NCBI GenBank assembly: GCA_965223165.1
Contig: CBDCVQ010000020.1
Span: 930,001-994,000, forward strand
Direction: 5' to 3'
Source of the DNA: JABDMH01 sp965223165
GTDB taxonomy: Bacteria; Bacteroidota; Bacteroidia; Chitinophagales; Saprospiraceae
DNA length: 64,000 nt
The position numbers were made by a program, and so were the translations under genes. A model generated the notes under the pieces. The model was not told where the DNA came from. It did no database searches and worked only from the letters and a program-made list of their open reading frames with translations. Shown piece after piece: positions 16,682 to 24,762 of the stretch; within the stretch, counting starts at the first letter, position 1, and every line of letters begins with the position of its first letter.

Positions 16682-18709
16682 ATGAGAGCCTTTTGGCACC
16701 TACTGACCATTCTATGGATTTCCTTACCACTATCTGCACAGGATCATCCCGCCTTCTCCTCCATGGATGTATTCGAACTCGAATGGGTGGAGAGTCCCCA
16801 GATCTCTCCCGATGGCAAGCATATCGTCTACATGCGTCGAAGCATGGACATCATGAAGGATCGGAGGATCTCCCGCCTCTGGCTGATCGGGGCGGACGGC
16901 AAGCATCATCGCAAGCTGACCAGCCAGGATCAAAACGAATCAAATCCCGTGTGGTCACCCGATGGCGAGCGGATCGCCTTCACGAGCAGCCACGACGGAC
17001 GATCTGAAGTCTTTGTGTATTGGCTCGCCACGGGCAAGATCGCACGCTTGAGCCAGTTGGATCGGTCACCATCGGGCCTCAGTTGGTCACCCGACGGCCG
17101 CTGGATTGCCTTTACCAAACACGTACCGGCACCGGCACCCGTCCTGGTACAGCCGCCGGCACAACCCAGGGGCGCGGAGTGGGCGGCACATCCCCGGGTG
17201 ACCACCCGACTCAAGCACGAGGCGGACGGATCCGGCTACATGGAGCCAGGATATCGGCACATCTTTGTCCTTCCCTCAGACGGTGGAAGCGCAAGGCAGG
17301 TCACCGATGGTGACTATCATCACCGCGGGCAACTGACATGGTCCCACGATGGCACCTCTATCTACTTCTCGGCCAATCGGACGGAAGATTGGGCGTATGA
17401 TTTCCGCAATAGTGAGTTGTACCGAGTGGATGTACGATCCGGTGAGGTCGAGGCCCTGACCGACAGATCCGGTCCGGATGAGGATGTCGTAGCCTCACCT
17501 GATGGCCGCCTGTTGGCCTATACGGGCTTCTCCGATAAGATGCAGACCTATCAGGTGACCCGACTGTATCTGATGGACGCCGACGGATCCAACAAGCGCG
17601 AGCTGAGCACGGGCCTGGATCGGAGCATCGCTGCTCCGGTGTGGGGTGCCGATGGCCAGGGACTATACTATCAGTATGATGAGCATGGCAACACCAAGAT
17701 CGGCTACACGACCCTGGATGGCGCCACGCAAGAGATTGCCAAGGATCTGGGAGGCACCAGCGTAGCTAGACCCTACGGTGGAGGCTCGTTTTCGATCTCC
17801 TCGACCGGCATGATTGCCTACACGCATACCACGCCCACGCACCCGGCTGAGCTGGCTCTACACGAGGTGGCATCCGGCAAGACCCACCTGGTGATGTCGC
17901 TTAACGATGATCTACTGGCCCACCGTACCCTAGGCACCGTGGAAGAAATCTGGTACAAATCTTCCTTTGATCAGCGGGACATTCAGGGATGGATCGTCAA
18001 GCCGCCTTTCTTTGATGGGACCAAAAAGTATCCGCTGCTGGTGGAAAATCATGGTGGCCCCATCTCCAACTACGGCGATCGGTTTTCGCCGGAAGTCCAA
18101 CTGTACGCCTCCGACGGATTTGTCGTGTTCTATCCCAATCCCAGGGGCAGCACCTCCTATGGAGAGGAGTTTGGAAACCTGCTCTATCACAACTATCCCG
18201 GCGAAGACTATCTGGACGTGATGGATGGCGTGGATGCCATACTGGAAAAGGGATACGTTGATGCCGACAGCCTGTTTGTGACGGGTGGCAGCGCCGGAGG
18301 CATTATGACCGCCTGGATCATCGGCAAGAACCACCGCTTTCGATCGGCGGCCGTGATAAAACCGGTGATGAATTGGATCAGCAAGACCCTGACCGCCGAC
18401 AACTACTATGGCTACGCCCATACCCGATACCCGGGACAGCCCTGGGAAAATCCGGAGGACTATATGCGCTTTTCTCCCATCTCACTCGTCGGCCAAATCG
18501 AGACGCCTACGCTCGTGATGGTGGGCACGGCGGATCTCAGGACACCCCTATCCGAAGCTAAACAACTGTACCATGCGCTAAAATTGCGGAAAATCGAAAC
18601 CGCCTTGGTAGAAGTCCCTGGTGCCTATCACTTTATCGCCAATCGACCTAGCCAACTGATCACTAAGATCGACCATATTCTGGCCTGGTTTAGAAAGTAT
18701 CGGCAGTAG
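16682..18709 (+). CDS. S9 family prolyl oligopeptidase-type peptidase
   Basis: An exported serine peptidase of 675 aa with signal peptide ending LPLSAQ. An N-terminal WD40/TolB-like propeller (SPQISPDGKHIVYMRR, NPVWSPDGERIAFTS, GLSWSPDGRWIAFTK, LTWSHDGTSIYFSA) precedes the alpha/beta-hydrolase domain. The catalytic triad is Ser537 in TGGSAGG, Asp618 in GTADLRTPLSE and His650 in GAYHFIANRP. It resembles acylaminoacyl peptidases/DPP-like enzymes that trim short peptides in the periplasm. It starts 31 bp after the dioxygenase gene. Confidence 0.92.
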   Translation: MRAFWHLLTILWISLPLSAQDHPAFSSMDVFELEWVESPQISPDGKHIVYMRRSMDIMKDRRISRLWLIGADGKHHRKLTSQDQNESNPVWSPDGERIAFTSSHDGRSEVFVYWLATGKIARLSQLDRSPSGLSWSPDGRWIAFTKHVPAPAPVLVQPPAQPRGAEWAAHPRVTTRLKHEADGSGYMEPGYRHIFVLPSDGGSARQVTDGDYHHRGQLTWSHDGTSIYFSANRTEDWAYDFRNSELYRVDVRSGEVEALTDRSGPDEDVVASPDGRLLAYTGFSDKMQTYQVTRLYLMDADGSNKRELSTGLDRSIAAPVWGADGQGLYYQYDEHGNTKIGYTTLDGATQEIAKDLGGTSVARPYGGGSFSISSTGMIAYTHTTPTHPAELALHEVASGKTHLVMSLNDDLLAHRTLGTVEEIWYKSSFDQRDIQGWIVKPPFFDGTKKYPLLVENHGGPISNYGDRFSPEVQLYASDGFVVFYPNPRGSTSYGEEFGNLLYHNYPGEDYLDVMDGVDAILEKGYVDADSLFVTGGSAGGIMTAWIIGKNHRFRSAAVIKPVMNWISKTLTADNYYGYAHTRYPGQPWENPEDYMRFSPISLVGQIETPTLVMVGTADLRTPLSEAKQLYHALKLRKIETALVEVPGAYHFIANRPSQLITKIDHILAWFRKYRQ

Positions 18710-18714
18710 GTATA

Positions 18715-18795
18715 CGCCGAAGTCGCAAACCATATGCATTCGAAGTTGCATACTTCGAATAGCGGGTCAGTTTGCAACGTACAGCGGCCAAAGCG
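18715..18795. repeat. TTCGAA palindrome repeat, copy 1
   Basis: Contains CCATATGCATTCGA and a hairpin with arms ATTCGAAGT and ACTTCGAAT (18738-18760), followed by AGCGGGT. The same modules recur at 20121-20225, so the repeats bracket the single gene 18915-20081. The remaining intergenic bases to 18914 hold nothing recognisable. Confidence 0.6.
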
Positions 18796-18914
18796 GCTGC
18801 AACATGCAGATGCCGATAACGTTGACATATACATACGAGTGTCAGGGAAACACGTACACAGCCAATGTTACAGGTACCCTGATTGCATGTGTTTGTTAAG
18901 GTAAATCTGCAACG

Positions 18915-20081
18915 ATGGACAAAGGGCAAATCATTGGGACAGTTATGATCTGGCTGTATTTGCCACTGAACCTTCTTTGTGCTCAAAACCTGGTGCCCAA
19001 TCCCGGTTTTGAGCAATACCTAGCGGAGCCCAACTACACACCCGCTGGCGTGAATGAGGCCCCTCATTGGTTTGCACTGGAGCGGACCACCGATTTTTTT
19101 CACGCCAAGTATGCATCTCCTTATAATGTACCCTCCAACTTTCGTGGCAATCAAGAACCGGCATCGGGTGAAGGTTATGCTGGAATCATTTCTTTTGAAA
19201 GCACGTCATCGGCCAATAATGAGTTTTTAGCCGTCAAGTTGCTAGAGCCACTGGTGGAAGACCAAATCTATGATATTGCCTTTGATGTAAGCCTGTCTGA
19301 TCAATCACGATACGGGGTAGACGGACTGGGGGCAGTGATACTCCAGGGGGCACCCGAGCAAGAGGATATCAATAGGGGAGCGTATGCTTATACGATCCGC
19401 AATCAGTACGGTAACCCCATAGACATGCCGGGCCGCTGGATACGGATGGAGCGACAGTTTCGAGCTGAAGGGGGTGAACAATATCTGCTCATAGGGAGTC
19501 TATCGCATGAGACGCCAATTACGTTTTCAGACATCATTAATCCCGATATCCCCTGGGCCTACTTTTATATAGACAATGTCTATCTGGCTCCGTGTCCTAA
19601 ACAGCGCATAATACAGTTTGAACTGGACACGGTGGCCTGCATGGGTGAGACCCTGTCGATCTCGGGTCTGGATGATGCACGCAACCACAGGTGGCTCGAT
19701 GGAGGAGGGGTGAGACAAGAAAGGGCGATCAAGGAAGACGGGCTATATGTACTTGATAATCATTACGACTGCGAGGTTGTGCAGCAGGTCTTTGAGATTG
19801 CTTTTGCTGACTGCGATTGCACCATAGCCCTACCCACCCTCCACAACGAGCTCGGCATCTTTCGGATGCAGGTGTCACCTATCGTGGAGGAGTGGGACCT
19901 GAGGATGTATGATGCCGCCGGTAGGATCGTCTTGCGTGCTGATGAGCGAAAGGGGATCCTGTCTGAACAGATACCCACTGTGTCAGCCCCTTATTTCTGG
20001 ACTGCTCGATTATCCTGTCGTGGCCCCGATGAAAACATCTTTCACAATACCGTGCAAGGGAAGATGGTGGTGCAGAATTAG
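18915..20081 (+). CDS. Exported protein of unknown function with an N-terminal VPNPGFE module
   Basis: 388 aa with a signal peptide ending LLCAQ. The mature protein begins NLVPNPGFEQY, a motif frequent at the start of Bacteroidota secreted proteins with a galactose-binding-like jelly-roll domain (here about residues 25-230, ending YFYIDNVYLAPC). A cysteine-bearing segment follows (VACMGETLSISGL, CEVVQQVFEIAFADCDCTI). The C-terminal ~70 residues resemble a degenerate sorting-type beta domain (LRMYDAAGRIVLRADERKG). I cannot assign a function. The gene stands alone between two sets of TTCGAA palindromes, which may mean it was acquired as a unit. Confidence 0.6.
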   Translation: MDKGQIIGTVMIWLYLPLNLLCAQNLVPNPGFEQYLAEPNYTPAGVNEAPHWFALERTTDFFHAKYASPYNVPSNFRGNQEPASGEGYAGIISFESTSSANNEFLAVKLLEPLVEDQIYDIAFDVSLSDQSRYGVDGLGAVILQGAPEQEDINRGAYAYTIRNQYGNPIDMPGRWIRMERQFRAEGGEQYLLIGSLSHETPITFSDIINPDIPWAYFYIDNVYLAPCPKQRIIQFELDTVACMGETLSISGLDDARNHRWLDGGGVRQERAIKEDGLYVLDNHYDCEVVQQVFEIAFADCDCTIALPTLHNELGIFRMQVSPIVEEWDLRMYDAAGRIVLRADERKGILSEQIPTVSAPYFWTARLSCRGPDENIFHNTVQGKMVVQN

Positions 20082-20120
20082 TCAATAGGCGGAGCTTCAT
20101 GCGAAAGAAACAGGTAATCC

Positions 20121-20225
20121 CATATGCATTCGATCCGATATGCATTCGAAGTTGCAAACTTCGAATAGCGAGGGGAATAGCGGGGGTTGCAAACTTCGAA
20201 TAGCGGGTTGATATATGCGTTCGGT
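20121..20225. repeat. TTCGAA palindrome repeat, copy 2 (with internal duplication)
   Basis: The hairpin at 20144-20166 has 10-bp arms ATTCGAAGTT and AACTTCGAAT around GCA. The half-unit TTGCAAACTTCGAATAGCGG is repeated once more about 20 bp downstream (ending near 20208). It shares CCATATGCATTCGA and the hairpin with 18731-18765. The stretch 20226-20400 has no gene and should carry the promoter of the first Hsp20 gene. Confidence 0.6.
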
Positions 20226-20400
20226 GGATTGAGCATTTCAGGCGCGTACGCCGTTTTGTCAGCCAATTTTTAATTTAAGCGCCATTATGGCATCTATCCC
20301 TGATGATTTCCTGCCGATCAGACCGTGATTTGGCATTGGAACACTGATTGATGGAGGGGAGGTGTATTCGTATTCGTTAAAATTCTAAAATCTAACTGTA

Positions 20401-20823
20401 ATGAAATTAGCAACGAGAAGTCCCCGCAGTGTCCGACAACCCATCTTCTCCAACTTTTGGCTGGACGATTTTGCGCCGGTGACGCGCGATTGGGACGTAA
20501 AGACGACACCCGCTGTCAACATCATTGAGTATGATGATCGCTTCGAGGTGCATTTAGCCGTGCCTGGTCAAGACAAGAATGACTTTCGAATCCATGTGGA
20601 AGATGATTTACTCAAGGTTGAACTGACCAAAAGCACGGATGTCGAAGGCCATTATACCAAGCGAGAATTCAAGTTTCAGCCGTTTGTCAAAAGCTACCGC
20701 CTCAACGATACGATAGACCAAAGTACGGTCCGGGCTAGCTACGAAAATGGAGTTTTGAGAGTCAATCTCGGAAAGCGGGAAGAGGCCAAGAAGCAGGCAC
20801 CACGGGCGATCGAGGTGCGTTAA
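20401..20823 (+). CDS. Hsp20/alpha-crystallin family small heat shock protein
   Basis: A 140-aa ATP-independent holdase. The alpha-crystallin domain covers about residues 35-125 (PAVNIIEYDDRFEVHLAVPGQDKNDF). The conserved A-x-x-x-n-G-V-L motif near the end is ASYENGVLRVNLGK. A second, divergent paralogue follows 41 bp downstream on the same strand, so the two were probably produced by local duplication and are co-expressed under stress. No CIRCE element is visible upstream. Confidence 0.92.
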   Translation: MKLATRSPRSVRQPIFSNFWLDDFAPVTRDWDVKTTPAVNIIEYDDRFEVHLAVPGQDKNDFRIHVEDDLLKVELTKSTDVEGHYTKREFKFQPFVKSYRLNDTIDQSTVRASYENGVLRVNLGKREEAKKQAPRAIEVR

Positions 20824-20864
20824 GAAAATCTTAACATTCTTTAAGAGAATAAAAACAAAGCAAT

Positions 20865-21299
20865 ATGAACTTAATAAAATTCAATCCGTTTGTACCTGTA
20901 AATGAGCGGTTTGGAAATGCGCTGGAGCACTTTTTTAACGGCAGCATCTCCGAGTTCATTGGAACCGACTTTGTGAACGCTTTGCCCCGTGCAAACGTTA
21001 TAGATAATGAAAAGTCATTTGAAATAGAGGTAGCTGCTCCAGGACTGACAAAGGAGGATTTTGAAGTCAACGTAGAAGAGGGTCATCTGGTCATAAAAGC
21101 AGAGGCCACGAGCGAGAAAGAAGAAGAGGGAAAGTATACCCGACGAGAGTTCAGCTATCGCTCTTTCAGTAGATCTTTTGCCTTGAGCGATAATATTGAT
21201 CAACAAGGCATCGTTGCAAAATATGACGGAGGCGTCCTGAAGGTGACCCTTCCGAAACTAGCGATAAAAGAAAACCTCAAGACGATTGAGGTTTCGTAA
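20865..21299 (+). CDS. Hsp20/alpha-crystallin family small heat shock protein
   Basis: A 144-aa small heat shock protein, second of a tandem pair. The alpha-crystallin domain (RANVIDNEKSFEIEVAAPGLTK through VAKYDGGVLKVTLPK) is complete, and the protein ends with a short C-terminal extension (KENLKTIEVS). It is more typical of the family than its upstream neighbour. A strong intrinsic terminator follows directly. Confidence 0.93.
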   Translation: MNLIKFNPFVPVNERFGNALEHFFNGSISEFIGTDFVNALPRANVIDNEKSFEIEVAAPGLTKEDFEVNVEEGHLVIKAEATSEKEEEGKYTRREFSYRSFSRSFALSDNIDQQGIVAKYDGGVLKVTLPKLAIKENLKTIEVS

Positions 21300-21330
21300 G
21301 AATCATGTTCATGGGGTTAGGGTTTGGTTG

Positions 21331-21363
21331 ATAGGCCTGGGGTTTCCCGGGCCTATTCTTTTT
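21331..21363 (+). terminator. Intrinsic terminator of the Hsp20 pair
   Basis: An 11-bp stem (21331-21341 with 21346-21356, one G-T pair) and GTTT loop are followed by TCTTTTT. It is the best terminator in the window, placed 30 bp after the second Hsp20 stop codon. Confidence 0.85.
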
Positions 21364-21381
21364 CGGTTCGGCGCTGCTAAA

Positions 21382-21398
21382 ATGCGAAAATTTCGCAT
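21382..21398. repeat. 17-bp palindrome ATGCGAAA-A-TTTCGCAT
   Basis: Perfect inverted repeat just past the terminator. Its arm TTTCGCAT equals the inner part of the end repeat of element B2 (GTTTCGCATTA). It could be an operator, or a remnant of joined element ends. Confidence 0.4.
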
Positions 21399-21426
21399 GC
21401 TCCCAAGACTTTAACATTCGACCCCT

Positions 21427-21722
21427 TGGGCAATCGCATGGTGAGGCTGCACTCATCTATCAACGGCCAAAGCATTGCTGGCAAGATGCCCGATTTAAGT
21501 CGTGGAACAGACTTAGGACGACTGCTCCAAGGCATTAGCCTTGCTAGTGTGTCAGGCGAGGACGCCTGACACGGCTCTTGTTGAGTTTATTCCCACAGCC
21601 ACTCGCCTCAAAGGCCACTATTTGTTGAATTGTTGAGTTGTTGAATTGTTGAGTTGTTGAATTGTTGAATTGTTGAATTGGTGAATTGTTGAGGATGCAG
21701 CGGCAGGTCTAATGGCGCTGCT
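21427..21722. repeat. Dispersed element, family A copy 1
   Basis: Aligns in order with the element at 41018-41298: left end GCAATCGCAT, then CTATCAACGGCCAAA, ATTGCTGGCAA, ACTnCTCC, CCTTGCT, and the shared hairpin (21549-21572, arms GTGTCAGGCG and CGCCTGACAC, loop AGGA). The shared part ends at CTCAAAGGCCAC, around 21620. The right end is not a clean copy: the region is occupied by an 8-bp tandem array and the terminal inverted repeat is only faintly recognisable (TAATGGCGCTGC near 21710), so the right boundary is approximate. Confidence 0.65.
21623..21694. repeat. 8-bp tandem repeat array, nine units
   Basis: Nine consecutive octamers of TGTTGAAT or TGTTGAGT with variants TGGTGAAT and TGTTGAGG at the end. 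The array lies inside the right part of family A copy 1 and is absent from copy 2. The unit length is not a multiple of three, and there is no coding frame here. Confidence 0.9.
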
Positions 21723-21772
21723 CCGTTGATCCCAACCTGCGTAGGTGACCGTTCAGGTTGTACCCGCCTTAC

Positions 21773-23002
21773 CTAAAAGGAGGCCTGATGCAGGTCCCAA
21801 TTCATTTCTTCTTCCTGGATCTCGAGAATACGGAGGTACTCCTGTCTAAAGAGATTTTCCGGATCGATCTTGGCGGGCAATGGCAGCAAGCGGTCGACCG
21901 GTTCCGCGCGGATCTCCTCTACCCTTGGCTGTGACGGATCGTACATTTCATGCACGATGATCGTCTGGCCCTCCTCCAGGTGATTGCTCTCGAGACGGTT
22001 CCAAGCCTTGAGCAGAAAGGGATCTAGCCGTAAATGCTCAGCCACCTCAAAGACGGATTGTCCCCGCTCGACCACGAGTTCTATCGTCCTATACACGTAG
22101 GGATTGGGCATGCTTTCGTTGGTGGCCAGGTAGTACTCAAAGGTAGGCAATACGCGAGCGGGCAATACCAGATCGTAACCCGTGGAAAGGGTAGGCACAA
22201 ATTTTCGTCGGAGGCTGGGATTTAAGGCATGGATCACGTCCTCCGAGACGCCCACCACCTTTGATATTTCTTCGATGGTCATGTATTCAGACACATGGAT
22301 GTGTCCGGTCCACTGCAGATCCAGCTCGGGTGCTTCCGGAGCAAAACCATATTCGTCGTAGTGCTCCATGATGTACTGGGCAGCAATGTACTTGGGAATG
22401 TACTTCTGGGTTTCCCGTGGCAAGAAACGCTTAATCGCCTTAAAAGACGTTTCTCCACCCGCCATACGAATCGCGCGATTGACCCTACCTGGGCCGGCAT
22501 TGTAGGCGGCAAACGCCAAAGACCAATCTTCATAACGACTGTAGAGATATTGCAGGTAGGCTACAGCGGCCCGCGTGGCTTTCGCCGGATCACGTCGCTC
22601 GTCGACATATCGATTGATGCGCAGACCCATTTGCCTGGCCGTGGGCACCATAAACTGCCACATGCCGGCAGCACCGACACGCGAGACGGCCATCGGATCA
22701 AATCTCGATTCCACAAATGGCAAGACCTTGATCGCATCGGGCATCCCCTGGTTGATCAGCTCCTTCTCAATCAATGGAAAGTACAAGATACCCCTCTCCA
22801 GCAGTTGCTCTGTAGACTGCTGATGCTTGACAAACTCGTTGATGTACTTGGTCACTAGCTCCTCGTCCACCGGATCCAGGAGACCATCAAAAGAACGCAC
22901 ATGCGTAGCACTGACTGCCTCGGCTGCAGTCAGGGATGTACTTGTGGTCAGTAACAAGAATACGTATAGAACTGCTTGTAGCAGCACTGGTACTTTGTTC
23001 AT
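21773..23002 (-). CDS. Membrane-bound lytic murein transglycosylase (SLT + LysM)
   Basis: MltD-like enzyme that cleaves glycan strands in the periplasm. From the ATG at 23002 (409 aa) the signal peptide ends TSLTAAEA. The SLT domain contains the catalytic glutamate in LPFVESRFDP, followed by GAAGMWQFMVPTARQ and AYNAGPGRVNRAI. Two LysM-type peptidoglycan-binding repeats follow (HIHVSEYMTIEEISKVVGVS to YDLVLPARV; ELVVERGQSVFEVAEHLRLD to GQTIIV). The frame is open to an ATG at 23041, but the later start gives a cleaner signal peptide. Confidence 0.9.
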   Translation of the reverse strand: MNKVPVLLQAVLYVFLLLTTSTSLTAAEAVSATHVRSFDGLLDPVDEELVTKYINEFVKHQQSTEQLLERGILYFPLIEKELINQGMPDAIKVLPFVESRFDPMAVSRVGAAGMWQFMVPTARQMGLRINRYVDERRDPAKATRAAVAYLQYLYSRYEDWSLAFAAYNAGPGRVNRAIRMAGGETSFKAIKRFLPRETQKYIPKYIAAQYIMEHYDEYGFAPEAPELDLQWTGHIHVSEYMTIEEISKVVGVSEDVIHALNPSLRRKFVPTLSTGYDLVLPARVLPTFEYYLATNESMPNPYVYRTIELVVERGQSVFEVAEHLRLDPFLLKAWNRLESNHLEEGQTIIVHEMYDPSQPRVEEIRAEPVDRLLPLPAKIDPENLFRQEYLRILEIQEEEMNWDLHQASF

Positions 23003-23319
23003 GGGAGGACTACCTGTTTTCGTTGTTTGTCGGGTTAACATCTTGGCTTCAACTTGAATTATACATTAAGTAATACTTTAATGCATAAATCATGCCATAT
23101 GTCCAGATGGCTCCAATTTCACAGATCAAACATACTTATAATGACGCTCAAATTAGAGGGAAAAAGTCAAAAATTCTCCCTCTTGAGCCAAAGTACTATT
23201 AAACGTACGTGACCCTTGATTCGTACATGGTCTACCACCTTTTTTAGCAAAACTTTAGCATAATGCCTGCGATGTGGCCAGCGCTCGGTGCGAACCGATC
23301 CACCCTCGTACAGGTAATG
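23003..23319. other. Intergenic region between the transglycosylase gene and gatA
   Basis: Read on the minus strand, TATGTTTG (23134-23127) matches the -7 consensus TAnnTTTG and could drive the transglycosylase gene with a leader of about 120 nt. The -33 box is not convincing. No gene was seen. Confidence 0.3.
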
Positions 23320-24762
23320 TTAAGTGCTCGCTTTGGCCGATACGGTACGGTAAAGTTCTTCGGCCATGGCAAAGAGCTTGTCCTCCCGATGGCGTGCACA
23401 AAGTAGCTGTGTGCCAAAGGAGAGTCCGTCGGGATCGTAGCCAAACGGTAAGGAAATAGCAGGGGCTCCCACCATATTTGCCAAAACGGAATAGACATCG
23501 GCCAGGTACATCTCGACGGGACTAAGCTCCTCATCCAGCTTCCAGGCTGTCGTGGGCGTGGTGGGCAGCATCACGAGGTCATATTGGTCCGTCCACGCCT
23601 CATATTGATTTTTCAAAAGCCTCCGCACTTTCTGGGCCTTGGCAAAATACGCATCATAATACCCCACGCTCAGCACAAAAGTGCCCAACAAGATGCGTCG
23701 CTTGACCTCTGTGCCAAAGCCTTCTGTCCGCGTACGGGTGTAAAGGCCATCCAGTGTGGCTGCTTGTGCCGTGCGATACCCATACCGGACCCCATCGTAT
23801 CTCGACAGATTACTGGAAGCCTCGGCACTGGTCAACACGTAGTAGGCGGGGATGATATAGTCAAAATGGGGCATCGTCAATGACTCCACGCTGTGACCCG
23901 CGGCCCGGAGACGATCCATGCACGCAGTAAAGGCTGACTTGATGGCGGGATCCAGCCCTGTGTGATTAATTGCATCGCTGATGTAGCCGATTCTCAGGGG
24001 GCTGTCCAGTGGGGTAGCCTCAGGTCGTGCGGCAGGCACCAGGGTACCGTCAAAGTCGTCCGGGCCACACATCACCTGGTAGAGCTCCTTGATATCAGAT
24101 AGGGATCTCCCGATCACCCCGATCTGATCGAAGGAGGATCCGTAAGCAATCAATCCGTGACGACTAATCCTGCCGTAACTGGGCTTGAATCCGATCAAAT
24201 CACAGAAGGCGGCCGGCTGTCGCACTGAGCCACCGGTGTCCGAGCCGATGGCCATCAGGCAGGTATCCGCCTGGACTGACACGGCGGCTCCACCGGAGGA
24301 TCCACCGGGCACTCGGTCCGGATCCAGTGCATTGCGGACGGGACCGTAGTGTGAGTTGGTATTATCCGAGCCCATGGCAAACTCATCGCAATTGGTACGG
24401 CCGATGATGATAGCGTCCTCTTCCAGCACGCGTCGTACCGCGGTAGCGGAAAACAGCGAGCGATAGCCCTGCAAGATCTTGCTGGAGGCAGTCAGTGCTT
24501 GGCCTTCGAGCGCGATGACATCCTTGAGGCTCAACACCGCTCCAAAGAGTCGACCCATTTGCTCGCCTGCCTGATGACGACGATCCAGCTCGCTCGCCCT
24601 CTTCATAGCAACTTCCTCGTAGACCTCCACGTAAGCGTTAAGGGCTCGACTCCGCTCGATATTTTGGAGATATTGTTTCACGAGTTGGCGGCAGGAGAGC
24701 GCTCCTCGACGCAATGCCGCCTGAATATCTGTCAATGCGTGCGGTACATCCAACTGACTCAT
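23320..24762 (-). CDS. gatA: Aspartyl/glutamyl-tRNA amidotransferase subunit A
   Basis: Amidase subunit of GatCAB, which converts misacylated Glu-tRNA(Gln) or Asp-tRNA(Asn) to the amide form. The 480-aa protein has the amidase-signature triad Lys80 (LSLKD), cis-Ser155 (PGGSSGG) and nucleophile Ser179 (SDTGGSVRQP). Its start overlaps the hisS stop by 4 nt, so pheS-hisS-gatA form a translation-related minus-strand unit. Other amidase-signature enzymes are possible in principle, but motif spacing and context favour GatA. gatB and gatC are not in the window. Confidence 0.9.
   Translation of the reverse strand: MSQLDVPHALTDIQAALRRGALSCRQLVKQYLQNIERSRALNAYVEVYEEVAMKRASELDRRHQAGEQMGRLFGAVLSLKDVIALEGQALTASSKILQGYRSLFSATAVRRVLEEDAIIIGRTNCDEFAMGSDNTNSHYGPVRNALDPDRVPGGSSGGAAVSVQADTCLMAIGSDTGGSVRQPAAFCDLIGFKPSYGRISRHGLIAYGSSFDQIGVIGRSLSDIKELYQVMCGPDDFDGTLVPAARPEATPLDSPLRIGYISDAINHTGLDPAIKSAFTACMDRLRAAGHSVESLTMPHFDYIIPAYYVLTSAEASSNLSRYDGVRYGYRTAQAATLDGLYTRTRTEGFGTEVKRRILLGTFVLSVGYYDAYFAKAQKVRRLLKNQYEAWTDQYDLVMLPTTPTTAWKLDEELSPVEMYLADVYSVLANMVGAPAISLPFGYDPDGLSFGTQLLCARHREDKLFAMAEELYRTVSAKAST

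Noticed and set aside
21623..21694. Repeat array considered as CRISPR
   Set aside because: Units are 8 bp with no spacers and no cas genes nearby.
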